Positions 1 to 12,121 of a DNA stretch of 64,000 nt are shown here, piece after piece. The stretch's first letter is position 1, and the number at the start of each line of letters is the position of its first letter. Source of the DNA: Pagrus major (taxonomy: Eukaryota > Chordata > Actinopteri > Spariformes > Sparidae); the NCBI RefSeq assembly GCF_040436345.1, contig NC_133238.1, positions 11,038,150 to 11,102,149 on the forward strand. Direction: 5' to 3'. The position numbers and the translations under genes were made by a program. Below the pieces are notes generated by a model, which saw only the letters and a program-made list of their open reading frames with translations, ran no database searches and was not told the origin of the DNA.

Positions 1-650
1 ATTGTAACGTCCTTTGAAGAAAATCTATATTATTAAAATACTGCCCTGATATTTTTTTGACTGAAGAGGCACCCATGCAGGCTATACAGCTTTTGGACTT
101 GTCACATTTGATAAAGTAGATGGATTTGGAGTTATTCATTTATTTTTGCAGTTTCAAGTGTCCCAAATGTGAGGATTTCCTGCCTTTCATCTGTATTATA
201 CCACTGTAAATAAAATATCTTTGTGTTTCAGACTGTTGACCGGACAAAATAGGCAATCTGAAGGTTTCACTTTGGGCTTTGGCAAATTGTGATAGATTTT
301 TCACTATTATCTGACATGTTATTGACAAAACCATTATTCAAACACACACAAAAACGAACCAGACGCATTTATTGAGCGCTAAAGATATCATTCGTTACAG
401 TACTAAATTGATTCAGTGTGTGGAGAGGTGGAGTTGACAGACGATAACCACAAGGGGCCCAAAACAACAAAGTTTTGTTGGTGTCCAGATTTTCTATTTA
501 CGCCCCTGCCGAATTCCCAACAGAAAGATGCGCGCGCACCTGTCGCCATCTTTGAAACTGAGGAGGAGGTGTGCACCATCAGCACTGGTCCACAAGCCTT
601 TTCCACAAAGTTTAATTTAGACAGCGTTACATTCACTACTTTGTCCCACC
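1..650 (+). other. 5' flank and putative 5'UTR of pspc1
   Basis: No coding exon is supported in this stretch. Positions about 155-330 hold an old interspersed repeat (listed separately). From about 400 onward base composition becomes more mixed and CpG-containing, as expected for promoter and 5'UTR sequence of a widely expressed gene. No clear TATA box was seen, and the transcription start cannot be placed from sequence alone. The bases just before the start codon at 651 form a near-ideal vertebrate initiation context (CCACCATGG). Confidence 0.5.
155..330. repeat. interspersed repeat copy, family A
   Basis: The stretch starting with AAATGTGAGGATT and running on to a GACTGTTG motif is clearly homologous to a second copy near 20215-20320, where the same words recur in the same order. 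More diverged relatives lie near 37640-37830 and 38620-38830. I recognise the wording as a repeat very common in teleost genomes, but I cannot name its class securely. Confidence 0.6.
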
Positions 651-658
651 ATGGATAA
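416..658 (+). other. upstream ORF overlapping the pspc1 start codon
   Basis: An ATG at 416 opens an 80-codon frame that ends in TAA at 656-658, so it overlaps the pspc1 start (651) by eight bases in another frame. If transcription starts upstream of 416, ribosomes using this ATG would pass the main start, which would lower pspc1 output. The peptide resembles no family I know. Whether 416 lies inside the mRNA is unknown. Confidence 0.3.
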
Positions 659-3600
659 CCGAGATATGCAACAAGCCAACATGCAAAACAGTAATTCTCC
701 TCAGCCGGCGAGACGCGGGACGGACTCCCCGGCCCTGGAGCAGTCACCGGCGAACAAAGACAGCCCAGCGCCGCCGCCGCAGCAGCAGTCCCCCGCGGCC
801 GAACAGGCGGAAGGAGCCGGGGAAGGAAGCGAAAAAGCCCCGGCAGAAATGACTCTGGATATCACGAGCTTTCGGAAGCCCGGAGAGAAGACGTTCACCC
901 AGCGCTCGCGTCTGTTCATCGGGAACGTCCCGGTGGATTTGCCCGAGGAGGAGTTCAAAAACATGTTCGCGAAATACGGGAACGTTAACGAGGTTTTCAT
1001 CAACAGAGACCGCGGGTTCGGCTTCGTTCGCTTGGTGTGTAAAAAGTTATGTTTATTAGATATAAACTGTGCTGTAGTGAGTGTTTTACTCTTCTTAAAC
1101 TGTCGTATATTACATGTGTAGTTGTTGTTTGTGGACGGACATTTCGTGGCTAACAGGAGCTAGCTACACTGTTAGCATTAGCACAGAGTGTTGATGCACT
1201 TGACACCCCCATTCATGTCTTGTTATCTTTTGCATTTAATATTAAATTATTACTGTATGGTTCTTTGTTTCAAAACTAAGGTTCAGCACATTACATTTGA
1301 CAGAACAGGTTAATATGACCCATGTTTTAACAACTGCTGTGCCAAAGCCATGTTATGGAAATTTGATTTATGACAGTAGGTTTAATGAATTTCTTCTTCT
1401 CTGGGCATTGCATTGCCATGTAGTTGCTTCCACACATGTTATATACAAAAATAATAATATTATTTTATTATTTATACACATCTGCAAACCTGGACAGTCA
1501 ATTAGCTTTAAGTGAATGTTGTAGTTTTAATACAATTTATTCTTCAGCCCTAATCAGTGCCATACTTAGTGCCTCACTGGAGCATCATCATCCTCTTCCT
1601 CCTCATCCCTTGTCTTCCAGGAAACCCGAACACTGGCAGAGATTGCTAAAGCTGAGCTGGATGGGACTATTTTGAATAATCGCCCAATCAGAATCCGCTT
1701 TGCCACACATGGTGCTGCGCTCACAGTACGCAACCTGTTGCCTGCAGTAACAAATGAGCTGCTGGAACAGGTACACCGAACAAGAGCTCTTAAATCTCAA
1801 GAATTTAGTTAATTTGGCTACTTGTGTCTGCTGCTTTCTGTGCTGTGATATTTAACCTGCAATCCACCTCTTTCCATCAGGCGTTTTCTCAGTTTGGACC
1901 GGTGGAACGGGCTGTTGTCGTGACAGATGATCGCGGCCGTCCGACAGGGAGAGGGATTGTGGAGTTCGCCAACAAAGCAGCTGCACGGAAAGCCCTGGAG
2001 CGCTGCACAGAGGGAGCGCTTCTGCTCACCACGTAAGGAGGGTGGGAAGGAGGTGGTTTGGAGGGAGCACACAGACAAGGATTGTGTAAAGGTTTTGTGT
2101 ATGCTAGTTGCATAATGTAAGTCAGCTTTCTTGTCAGATTCTACTTAACGCTTATCTGATAGCAAAGGAATATTTATTCCCAAAGTGAAGGGTGAAGGGT
2201 GCCCCAAAGGCATTCAGACCTAAAACCCTGCATGAAAAATGCAAGTTTATGCATTGGTACGGGCGTGTTGGTATGGGTACTGATAAGGAATGAAGGCAAG
2301 TTTTAACTTGAGTTACACATCCATTAGTTTGAATCCTTATCAAATGCCAAAAAAAACTGTTAAGTGGTTTATAAAACTATCCAAAATCCAAAGACTCTTT
2401 ATTTACTGTCATAAATGACAAAGAAGCAACATAAACTTACAGTTAAGAAGCTAATGTTTGTCTTTTTATCAGACTCTGGTCGGTGCCATTTGTCTTTCAT
2501 TGACAAGTCTTTTTCACACCAATGACCTTTGCTTTCAGGAAATTTAAATTCAGCGTTGTCCTCTCTTTCATCAGCACACCTTGTCCAGCTATTGTGGAGC
2601 CCTCAGAGCACTTTGATGATGAGGATGGACTCCCTGAAAAATTGTTGCCAAAAATACCAAAGTACCACAAGTAAGTGTTGTTTTTAGAAAATGTTGAACT
2701 TCACCATCATCAGTCTGACTCTTTTGGGTTGTAGTGTCTTGTTCACTGTTGTAGTTTATTATCATTATACATATCTTTCCCACCAGGGAACGAGAGCAGA
2801 TGCCACATTTTGCTCAGCCGGGCACATTTGAGTTTGAGTACGCGTCTCGGTGGAAAGCTCTTCACGAGATGGAGAAACAGCAAAGGGAGCAGGTGGACAA
2901 GAACATTAAAGAGGCCAAAGAGAAACTGGAGGCGGAGCTGGAGTCGGCCAAACATGAACATCAGCTCATGTTAATGAGACAAGGTAACGAGCTGTGGCTT
3001 TTAGTGTCTGCCTTTAGATCGGTGTTTTTAGATACCAGCCTTTATATGTGTGTATATAATGCTTGAATCGTTGCTTGTTGTTGTTGAGGCAAATAAATGT
3101 TGTGAAAATTTGGGGATTAAAGAATGATCACTGAGTTACAGGTAATACTGCTACAAGCATGCATGTCCTCCATTTCCTCCGTACTTATGTTGCCTTCTCG
3201 TGTCTTCCAGATCTAATGAGACGTCAGGAGGAGCTGAGGAGACTAGAGGAGCTCCGCAACCAGGAGCTGCAGAGACGGAAGCAGATAGAGATGAGGTGTG
3301 TGTCCTCATGAGTTAAATATTAGGACAGAGTGAGAGAGCCTATAGTAAATTTACTTCAGGCACAAAACATCTCATTTTAAGCTTATTTAGTCAAATAGTT
3401 TTGTCATTAGGTTGTTACTGTTAAGTCATTTTGATGTCGTGCTTTCTTTTATGTTTTTTGTATGAACTGATGATTTTGTTTGACTCATCTTTACTCTGTG
3501 TAGGCATGAAGAGGAGAGGAGGAGGAGAGAGGAGGAGATGATGAGACACAGAGAACAGGAAGACCTGAGACGCCACCCAGATGGCTTCAAACCAAACTAC

Positions 3601-6600
3601 ATGGACAATGTGAGTACAGCTGGAATACGTACATGCAGTCAAACACACTTCTGCACTAAAGCTGGTCCAGTTACATTAGCACTTAAGATATACTATAGTA
3701 TCGTACACACACACACACACACAGTAAAGACTGGTACCAGTCAAAGAGTTGACCAAAAGTTGTTTGGTTGATCATTTATTATTCTACAAATACATACACA
3801 ACCATTCTCTCTACTCTGAGCATCACCTCAGCACACTTCTCTTCAGTAAATATACATAGAAATCAAAAGAAAGTATAATATTTGCCTGAAATATAGCAAA
3901 AAATATAGTGTATGTGGATCTCAACAGCTTGTATATTGCACAAACATATTGCACACACATATTGTATATTGCAGTTTCTTCTGTAAGTTACTGCATCTAC
4001 TCTTGGGTAATACACATACAATATAGTCTTATGGTCAATAGACTTACAACTGAATTATTAAACAACAAGTAAACTGCCACTGGAAGTTAAACTTATTTCA
4101 CTGAGGCAATAAATGATCTGCTGAGAGAGAGAGAGAGAGCATAGTTTTCGGTCAGCTTTCTTAATTTTTTTCATCTTTTGCATTTGAGCAGCACTTCAAC
4201 TGAATTGTGTTGCTGTGCAGGGACTTCATATTTCCTTTCAGTAATATCTGTAGACAATATTCTTCTTTTTGTGTATTTGTAATGACTTTCCTGTATTTTC
4301 ATCGTTGCGGTCATTGTATCAAACTACTCGTGTGATAGGACAAACACTCACACTGACCACAGGTAGTAGGAATATACCTTTACTTTTATCTCCAAGTTAA
4401 ATACTAAAGTAACACTTTTCTTTTGTTTTCGTCTTCTTCTTTTTAAGATCCTTGTCTTTCAAAGCCTTTCCAAATTGATTTCTTATCCAGTCACAAAATG
4501 TGCACATTTAGCTTTTTCACATTACCTGACACAAATGAATGGAAATGAAATGAAGCACAATCTCCCTGCAATAGATATTACAGCTCCACGGCTTAAGATC
4601 ATAAATTTAGTTCATAATTCAGAAGCTTCTTATTGTATTGTATTGTATTGTACAGGTGTTCTTTTGACCGCCTATACAGATAAAAGGAATAAACAAATGT
4701 AAGTTTATAATTATCAGTGATGAGCCGTGGAACGATACCTTTTCAAAAAAAAATAACAACATTTATCTTCTTTGAAAACATAGCTTTGTAATACATTCAG
4801 TGTGAAATATCAAAATACAAAAGTTTGCATTTTGATCATTATTATACCACCACCCCGTCCCGCAGTGGAACATATCTTAATGCATTTTCTTACAGTGAGT
4901 TAATCATGGCTTATGAACGTTACAGTCTTATGTGCAGTCTGTTCCTCTCCGCTCTATAAATGTGTTTTACTTTTTATGTTGTGATGTCACTGAACACCTT
5001 TTATAAATGAGATGTAATGGCTTCCTGTAAGTTTAAGGGATCTTAATTCATCTTTATTTGATTTGATGAACATCTTAAGTTGTGTTTGAGCCTTTAATAA
5101 AAAACAAAAGTACAGTATAGATCTCTGGTAGTACCAGCTTTATGTGTTACATTTTATCAGAAGTAAGCACAATTGAAAAGACAGGAACATTGTTGGATAT
5201 ATGAATAGAAACGGTCAAATAGATATTCATAAAATAAGGTTTTGTGTTTTCCTAATTGAAGATAATTTTTCGACCATCAGCACTTCAGTTTGAGAGTCAG
5301 TTTAGAGAACACGTATCTTTATGACCCTGTTTGGATTGCCTGCCTAAATAAATTCTTTAGTAGGGAAAACTAACACATATGATTGGAAAATTTTAAAGCA
5401 GTGCTTTAAAAGCAATGAACAGGCTTGTAAAACAAAAGGAAATAACTGTGTTTGTAAGTGCTAATTCATGCAAGTTGATTTTCAGTGATTAAAAAAACAA
5501 CGAGAGCCATAATGTGATCTGGAGAAGGAGTGAGTGTCTGTGTGATACGTTGTTGATTAACTTTTCTCTTCAAATCCTTTGCTCTATTTAGAGGTCCTGT
5601 TGGAGTCTACATCTTTACAAATTACACCAATAATCAGTCTTACTAACGAACACATGTAGCTTTCAGTAGGATACATGGGAAGCTTAATTTGTATTGTTTT
5701 ATTATAAACTGAGTGAAGGCTTGTGTGGTGTCATACAGTTAGTGCGCATCATTATTCATGGAAAAACTTTAGTAATGTGTACAAGTAATACACTTTAATT
5801 TCCTAACTGTAATAGCTCGCACTCCACATTAGCCTATGTAGTCAGCTTAAAATGTATTTAATCTACATTGGTTTATTTTTCCAAATATTAATAAGAACAA
5901 GAAAGTACATTGATGCACATATTAAACTAAAAGATGTCAGAGATTCCTTTATGTTACTCACAACTCTTCTACACTGAAGTGCTAACTTGCTCTTCCCTGT
6001 GTTATAATTGTTAATGTGTACTTTAGTTTGCTGGGAGGATTATTGTCAACAAATTCCACACAGTTGTGAGGGATGACTCTTAGATAAATGATATCTGCTG
6101 CCATCTAGTGCTTAAATGCTCAGGCATCACTGTGCCTGAGCATCCACAGATGATAGTCTGTCAATGACAAAGGGTTTCTTTACACTTTCAGCACATTCAC
6201 TTTACTACCTTTTTTATTATAATTGCAACATATTGACCTTTTAACAGGTAAGTACATAAAGAATACAAGGATTGAGCATCACAGTTTTTACAGTAGTTCT
6301 TCATATTTTCTCAAACATTGGTGTGTACTGGATAAATTAGTTTGGCACACCAAACTAAACTTGCATACCTGACCATGCTACTTATTTAATCGTAATGTCT
6401 ACATGTCATTGCTTTACAATGAAGAGCATAAATATATTTACATACAGCTGCATTTCATCAGTATAACTTGTATGTACACATGTATTTACCCATTATAATG
6501 TCTTTTATAATACTCCCTGTAAAAAATATTCTAAGGTCATTGATGTCCAGCTGGTTTCAGTGATCTGGGTTAAGCCTTGTCTTGATTTTGTATTGGATGT

Positions 6601-8606
6601 TTTCACTAAAACCTAAGTCCCAAAGCAGACTCAACCCAGGTCAGTGAAATCTATCATTGTTGAATTTGATTCACTCTGTGTTTCCAAGATTATGTGTGAA
6701 ACAGATTATGTGTTGGTATGTGTGTGAATGAAATGTATCCCTAACTGTGGTATTGTGAGATGACGAATGAATGAAGAGATAATGACGCATCTCTGTTTTG
6801 TGTGTTTGGGCCCTGACATAGCAAGCTGACCGTTCACCAGCTGAGTTTATCCAGCACCATTAACTGTAGCTGTGCCTTATCTGCTGGCTATGTGTGTTGA
6901 ATCTGCATCCTAAGGAGTCACCAATTTAGTGCTTCTTTTCTTTTTTTCCCCTCCAGCTTTTCTTCCCTCTTGAGCAAAGAGTTTGGGCTGACAATACCAG
7001 TGCAAAATGAGAGTTATATTTGATAGTTTGTACTATATATGTATTTAAGAGTAAAGCAAAGTTGAAACAGATTAACAGTGGCATGATGGGGAACAGTATA
7101 CTTGTCTGTGTGTGGTCAGCAGTTGTCTTTGCTACACTGAACTAAGGTCTTTGTTGTAAATGTTGATGTCAACTTGGTGTCAGGGCCCCGTGTGAATGAG
7201 TGAATGCAGTAAAGATGTTTGACATAACTTTTAATTTTTTGTTGAGTCTCAAAGCTGAAAATAAATGCTTTAAAGTCAAACCACATTAAATAAAATAAAC
7301 ATACATGTGAATTCAATAGCCCATAGTCATTTTATATGGTCATTTTTTAAAAAGATTTCCATGCCCACTTCCAACCAGTTTGATTTGATGTAGGCTCATT
7401 TTTTACTGTGATGTTAATACACCTGTCTGTGACCAGTAAATCTACAGACGAGCAGGTGGATGGATATTTCTTCCTTGCTAGAATTTAAACTGAGGCAAGG
7501 AAGCATTGAAGCTTGACCACCTTTTTTCTATGAATAATAAAGAATGATAATGATATTCCTGAAGAGCCATGGCCATTCTGCAGGAAATATAGTTTTTTAT
7601 AGTGTTTTTTTAAAAACATTTTTTTATAGTGGTAGTGCTTTTAGAGTTTTTTACAGTAGGCTATCGACTGAAGATTTGGACTTCAGCAGAGTTTTGTTCT
7701 GAAGGCTCTTCTTCACTTCTTGCAGAGAGAACAGGAAATGAGAGTGGGTGAGCTGGGCCCTCGTGGAGCCATTAATATGGGAGGTACGGGCATGACTGTG
7801 TCAAGTATGGTTGATATAAAACCAGATCAAGTGGCGATGATACGTCAGTTATAACTGCCTTAATGTCATTTATCACTAATAATTGTCCTGCATCCCAAAT
7901 GGCTCCTTTTCAACAAAATGTTATTGTAATTATTACATACTTTGACACCCGTTTTGGTGTAAAATGGATCCACTTGGGATGCAGTGCAAAGTAAAAACAG
8001 GCATAATACACCACATGAAAACATAATGTCTATACTAACAGAATATATACGATGTACTGAACAGGGTTGTTTTTGTTGGGGGACGTTTGATAGTTTGAGA
8101 AGGACTTCGTCCCTGAGCTCTCATCCTCAGATATATGCAGATTCAAAATAAGGTTGTATAATATGGCATGCAGTGATAAAGGTGTTGAACAGGTATCCAA
8201 AATTTGGGTATTATATTTATTAACCATATAGCTCTTGAGTACATTTTAATACAGAATCCCGAAGGCCATAGAAATTATTTAACACTTTTATCATGCCAAG
8301 TACAGACAAACGTCTGCCGACTTCGATCAGAAATGGAAACTGTACTCCACAAAGTACATGTCGATCTGCTGTGATTCAGGATGAGGGGCTAGGGCCTATA
8401 ATGTGGGGCAGATTTATTGAGGTTCATGGTGGGTCTTCACCATACAAAAAATGACCTAAGATTGCACATCATCTCTCCAAACAAAACTGCCATGTTTCAG
8501 TGATTTTGTTTTTCGGTCGGGAGGGGGTTTGCAGTACTAACTACATGGGCATCCCATTTTTTCCTCACTTAAATCTTTGTCATGGCTGTTCGGCAACTGT
8601 TAAGTG

Positions 8607-8696
<90 letters not shown>

Positions 8697-11065
8697 ACGC
8701 GCAGTATTTAGGTCCTGTAAATTATTCTCATTATGGAGCTATGGTATTTCTGCTTGTTCTCCTTTGTCGTTCCACAGACCTCTTCAGTTGAGAAGAGTCT
8801 TCAAGGGGTCTTTAAATGCAGAGACGGTGATTTCAGCCACTAAGAGTCTCTCAATCGAAATAATGAAAAAAAAGAGACATAGTTTGATGACAGGTCGTAG
8901 CGTAAGATCGTGGGACTGGTCTTCATTGTTAAACAACCACTATTGAATGCATATTGTTGAAAAGAATGTGGTCTAATTCATTCATTCAGTCAAGTAATGC
9001 ATAAATAAGGCACCTTATTCTGACTTTGGAGTGTCGGTGCATTATTTCAAGGTGCTAATGCTAACCATGTAGCCACACTAGATAAAATAGCTACCTTTGC
9101 CTTAATAAGCTACTTTTGTTGGGGTACGTATATTTGTAGCAGTTAGTTACCAAATAAAACCATGTCAAAATAAACGGTGCATAGCTGCTATGAAATTGGG
9201 CAAATTGAATGTTAGTGCTAAGATTGGAGTTATATTTATGTAAATGCCAGTGGTTGGGCATTTGTCACAGAGGGGGAAATAATGTCGCTATCAGAAATCC
9301 CCATATCTGCAACTTGGAATTTTAACTACTACTACTTGTAGTTTGTGTGTGAATGCTGAGGAGTCTGTTGTCGGGGGTTGTGTTTGTTTGGGAGTGAACC
9401 TGTGATGTCTGTGCAGGTTTGACAGCTTTTTGGAATGGTCAAACAACAACTGTATATACCGAGGTGATGTGCAATCCAAGGTTTAGTCAGCATACGATCC
9501 AGACGTTGGCACTTGGCCTCAAAGTTAAGGTTTAAAAGTGAGAACCTCTCAGTCTGTTAACTACAAAATCTGCTGTCTTTGTATATTCTTCCTCTAAAAT
9601 GTAACTTTTAATGTGCACTTTAATATTACATACCACCCGCTGAACACTTAAGATTAACGTTGGTTTTTGGTTGTGTTGTTGTAATATTTATTTAATTGAA
9701 CTAACAAGGCATTGCTTGATTATACAGTTGCTTTGGCCTTACTTAAAACTGATGTGAAGTTTACTATTGGTGCTTTTGAGATGAGTAGCAAAGCTGTACC
9801 AATTATTATAAATGTTAGTAAAGGCTGGCCCAAATGCCTCGAAGCTTCTACCTTTTCTTTTCCAAGAAAATGTTTAATTAATCTGCACATTGCTTTGATG
9901 AGCATGTGCTCAACCCTTCCTAGGTAAGGCAACAGCTCTTGGCCTTTTATACTTTGGAGGTGGAGATGGAAAAGAAAAGGTGGAATATACTTCCCCTCCC
10001 ATCTTTGTCTCTAGACATATAGTTACAGCAACAGCAAAGTCTAGAGGTAAATACACCCCACCTCACATGAAGCTTCGAATATTGGCAGGAGATTCTCACT
10101 GGAGCTTCGAAGCTTCAAAAATGTTATTCAGGACAGCCCTAATGTTGGTCCTCAACATAGTCCTCAACATAGTCCTCAACATAGTCCTCAACATTTGACG
10201 GATCATATTAGCTGTTGACCAAAAGCCAACGTTAACGTTTACTTTGAAGTCATTGAGATTAGGTCTGGTGTCTACAGTTCTTGTGGGGCGTTGGGTACAT
10301 ATCACTCACCCACCAAATGATACACCAATGCTCCATTGTTTTGCGTTTAGATGGCTTTAACCAGGGCTCTCCGGGGCCCAGTGGTAACCAGGGTCAAATG
10401 ATGGGCATGAGTGGAAGGGGAGGAGCCGTTGGCCCAGAGGGAACGACAAATATGGGGACACCATTGATGTCAGAGAATGGAGCCATGGTAATGTATCAGG
10501 AAAAATAAGATTATCTCTCAATTAGTGATTCATTGAAATTAAAGCCATTTTCTTTTCTTGTAGAATATACAATAAAACTTCTGAAAGCAATACATTGCCT
10601 CAAGTTGTTCTAAAAAATAGAAAATAGAAAACTATAATTTGGCTTCTACGATACGATAAAAGTAGTTATTGACTTTTAGAATAAGCTTACCTGAGAAGCA
10701 TTATTTTGAAGTAAAAAATACTATATCAAGTTTTGAGTGACTTGAAAATTGACCTGAAAACTCGATTCTTAACTAAAAGTCTCCTTCCTCTCTCTCCCTT
10801 TGTCTGCTTGGTTCCACCAACCTTTTATTCTCGGATGGGGACACTTGGATCAAACATAACCCTGATCGATGACCTTTGAAAACCCCATCACTTTTTGTGG
10901 ATACACTGTATTTGTGTCTGACCCCCAAACTTTTTTCCCATACAATTGTTATGATCTCGCAACATTCCCGTCTTTTTTGCAATGCTGACCCCATGATATC
11001 ACAGCGAAACGATAGATACCCGCAGGGTGGATCAATGGGGGGCCGACCAGAAGTTGAGTCCCCAA

Positions 11066-11096
<31 letters not shown>

Positions 11097-11241
11097 GTCG
11101 CAGCCGCAGCAACAGCAGCAACAGCAGCAACAGCAGCAGCCACCATTGGGCCCTCAAGGTGGACCTGCCCCAGGATTTGGCAGGGGGAATCCGATTGGGG
11201 GAGTCTTTGATGGGCCAAATAACAAACGCCGCAGATACTAA
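651..11241 (+). CDS. pspc1: paraspeckle component 1 (PSPC1), DBHS-family RNA-binding protein, complete
   Basis: PSPC1 is a nuclear RNA-binding protein that dimerises with NONO or SFPQ and works in paraspeckles and transcription/splicing control. Coding exons: 651-1034, 1621-1770, 1881-2032, 2575-2670, 2787-2983, 3211-3295, 3504-3609, 7726-7783, 10351-10487, 11005-11241 (1602 nt, 533 aa, all GT-AG). Domains: Pro/Gln/Ala-rich N-terminus (1-80); RRM1 about 84-155 with RNP2 LFIGNV and RNP1 [11 protein letters not shown]2 about 156-237 ([19 protein letters not shown]); NOPS about 239-292 ([18 protein letters not shown]); long charged coiled coil about 290-390; C-terminus ending NKRRRY, a typical DBHS nuclear-localisation tail. 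The stretch [17 protein letters not shown] and the NDRYPQ and GFGRG motifs near the end match PSPC1 rather than NONO or SFPQ. A poly-Gln tract in the last exon is unlike mammalian PSPC1 as I recall it. The start was chosen for its strong Kozak context and its acceptable N-terminal length. Confidence 0.93.
3700..3722. repeat. short (CA)n microsatellite
   Basis: A short run of CA dinucleotides in pspc1 intron 7. This intron (3610-7725) is AT-rich. Apart from this run and small AG (about 4123-4139) and TATTG (about 4630-4650) simple repeats I see nothing coding in it. Confidence 0.7.
8608..8695. repeat. long (GT)n microsatellite
   Basis: About 88 bases of nearly pure GT dinucleotides in pspc1 intron 8, followed by a short CACGCGC stretch. 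It is the longest simple repeat in the window and is expected to vary in length between individuals. The open frames it creates (poly Cys-Val) are artefacts of the dinucleotide. Confidence 0.95.
9690..10145. repeat. possible interspersed element remnant
   Basis: This part of pspc1 intron 8 repeats the palindromic word GAAGCTTCGA and variants near 9840, 10070 and 10105, and ends close to GACAGCCCTAATG, a phrase I associate with ends of teleost DNA-transposon fragments. I could not find a matching inverted end on the left, so the borders and class are uncertain. Confidence 0.3.
10147..10194. repeat. 12-bp tandem repeat, four copies
   Basis: Four head-to-tail copies of a 12-base unit (GTCCTCAACATA) in pspc1 intron 8, with the copies almost identical. 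No function is apparent. Confidence 0.9.
11065..11142 (+). repeat. CAG/CAA tract encoding poly-glutamine in PSPC1
   Basis: In the last pspc1 exon, two runs of ten and eleven glutamines (mixed CAG and CAA codons) are separated by Ser-Gln-Pro. The mix of CAG and CAA should make it more stable than a pure CAG run. Poly-Q lies in the low-complexity C-terminal region that DBHS proteins use for condensate assembly (family knowledge), so length changes could affect paraspeckle formation (inference). Confidence 0.9.
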
Positions 11242-11757
11242 TTACACTCTGATCATGGACACACAGTTCTAATAGGTCTTTGTTACTGCCCCATCCCGAT
11301 CATTTCTTTTTCCGTGTTACGTCGGCTCACTTTCTCCTCTGTGACTTGGACATGTTCGCCGAAATACTCGGACCAATTTTTTGGGGAAGTTTTTTTATGT
11401 TTTTTTTGTTTGAATTTTTCTTGAACAGAAGTGGTCACAGAGGGGGATTTATTTTGTGATTGATAAAACTACAGGATATTGCTTTTTATCTGCAATGTTT
11501 ATAGATAATATTTTTCACAGCATGTATTTCTCCTCTGTTCTCGCAATGGAAGGGGTTGCCCCTTCCATGTTTTCGTGTGTTGAAGTTTGCAGACAAGTTT
11601 CATAGCATGTTGAGGAAGGACTTTGTGGTTTGACAACTTTTCACTGCTATAGTCTTGGATACAATTTGTTAAGCTGCTGTAGGGGAGTGACACATAAAGA
11701 TTAATTAGATTGGACAAACTAAAAAAGTAGTTTAACAAAAAGGTTCCGGATAGTAAA

Positions 11758-11806
11758 CAATCTTATTAACTTCGGAGTTTGTAATCTTATTAACTACGGA
11801 GTTTGT
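11758..11806. repeat. 24-bp direct tandem duplication
   Basis: Two adjacent copies of a 24-base unit (AATCTTATTAACTTCGGAG plus five bases) differing at one position, in the putative pspc1 3'UTR. Confidence 0.8.
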
Positions 11807-11921
11807 TTTGTCCTCCCTTTTAAGCATACCGTAACTCTACTGTAGCTAATTAGATGTTCAATCTTAAGGTGAGTGAATGTTTCTGCAGCTTCAGTGCTTC
11901 CTGTATTTGATGGTTACGAGA

Positions 11922-11927
11922 AATAAA
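11922..11927 (+). terminator. pspc1 poly(A) signal candidate 1 (AATAAA)
   Basis: A canonical AATAAA lies about 680 bases after the pspc1 stop. A GT-rich stretch (GTTGTTGGAAGTTCTGTC) follows directly, which fits a downstream element. This is the better supported of two candidates. Confidence 0.55.
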
Positions 11928-12115
11928 GAAGTTGTTGGAAGTTCTGTCTCGTGATTTGAAAGAATTGTTGTTTTCTCTCTAAACTCGGCAAGAAACAAAA
12001 TCTAATCTGCTAAATATCTTCAACCACCCACCACTCCCATGTTCTTTAACCTTGTTGTATGTTGGATACGTCTTTTACAGTTATGATCCAGGATTGCTGA
12101 ATGGCTTTTGGTTAC

Positions 12116-12121
12116 AATAAA
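12116..12121 (+). terminator. pspc1 poly(A) signal candidate 2 (AATAAA)
   Basis: A second canonical AATAAA about 875 bases after the pspc1 stop, followed by moderately T-rich sequence. It could be an alternative 3' end. Confidence 0.4.

Noticed and set aside
8500-8946. 148-codon open frame with a long Cys-Val run
   Set aside because: Produced by the (GT)n microsatellite in pspc1 intron 8.
651-11241. Assignment to NONO or SFPQ instead of PSPC1
   Set aside because: The NOPS, post-coiled-coil and C-terminal wording (REQEMR...[20 protein letters not shown]) follows PSPC1. NONO has a different tail after the coiled coil.
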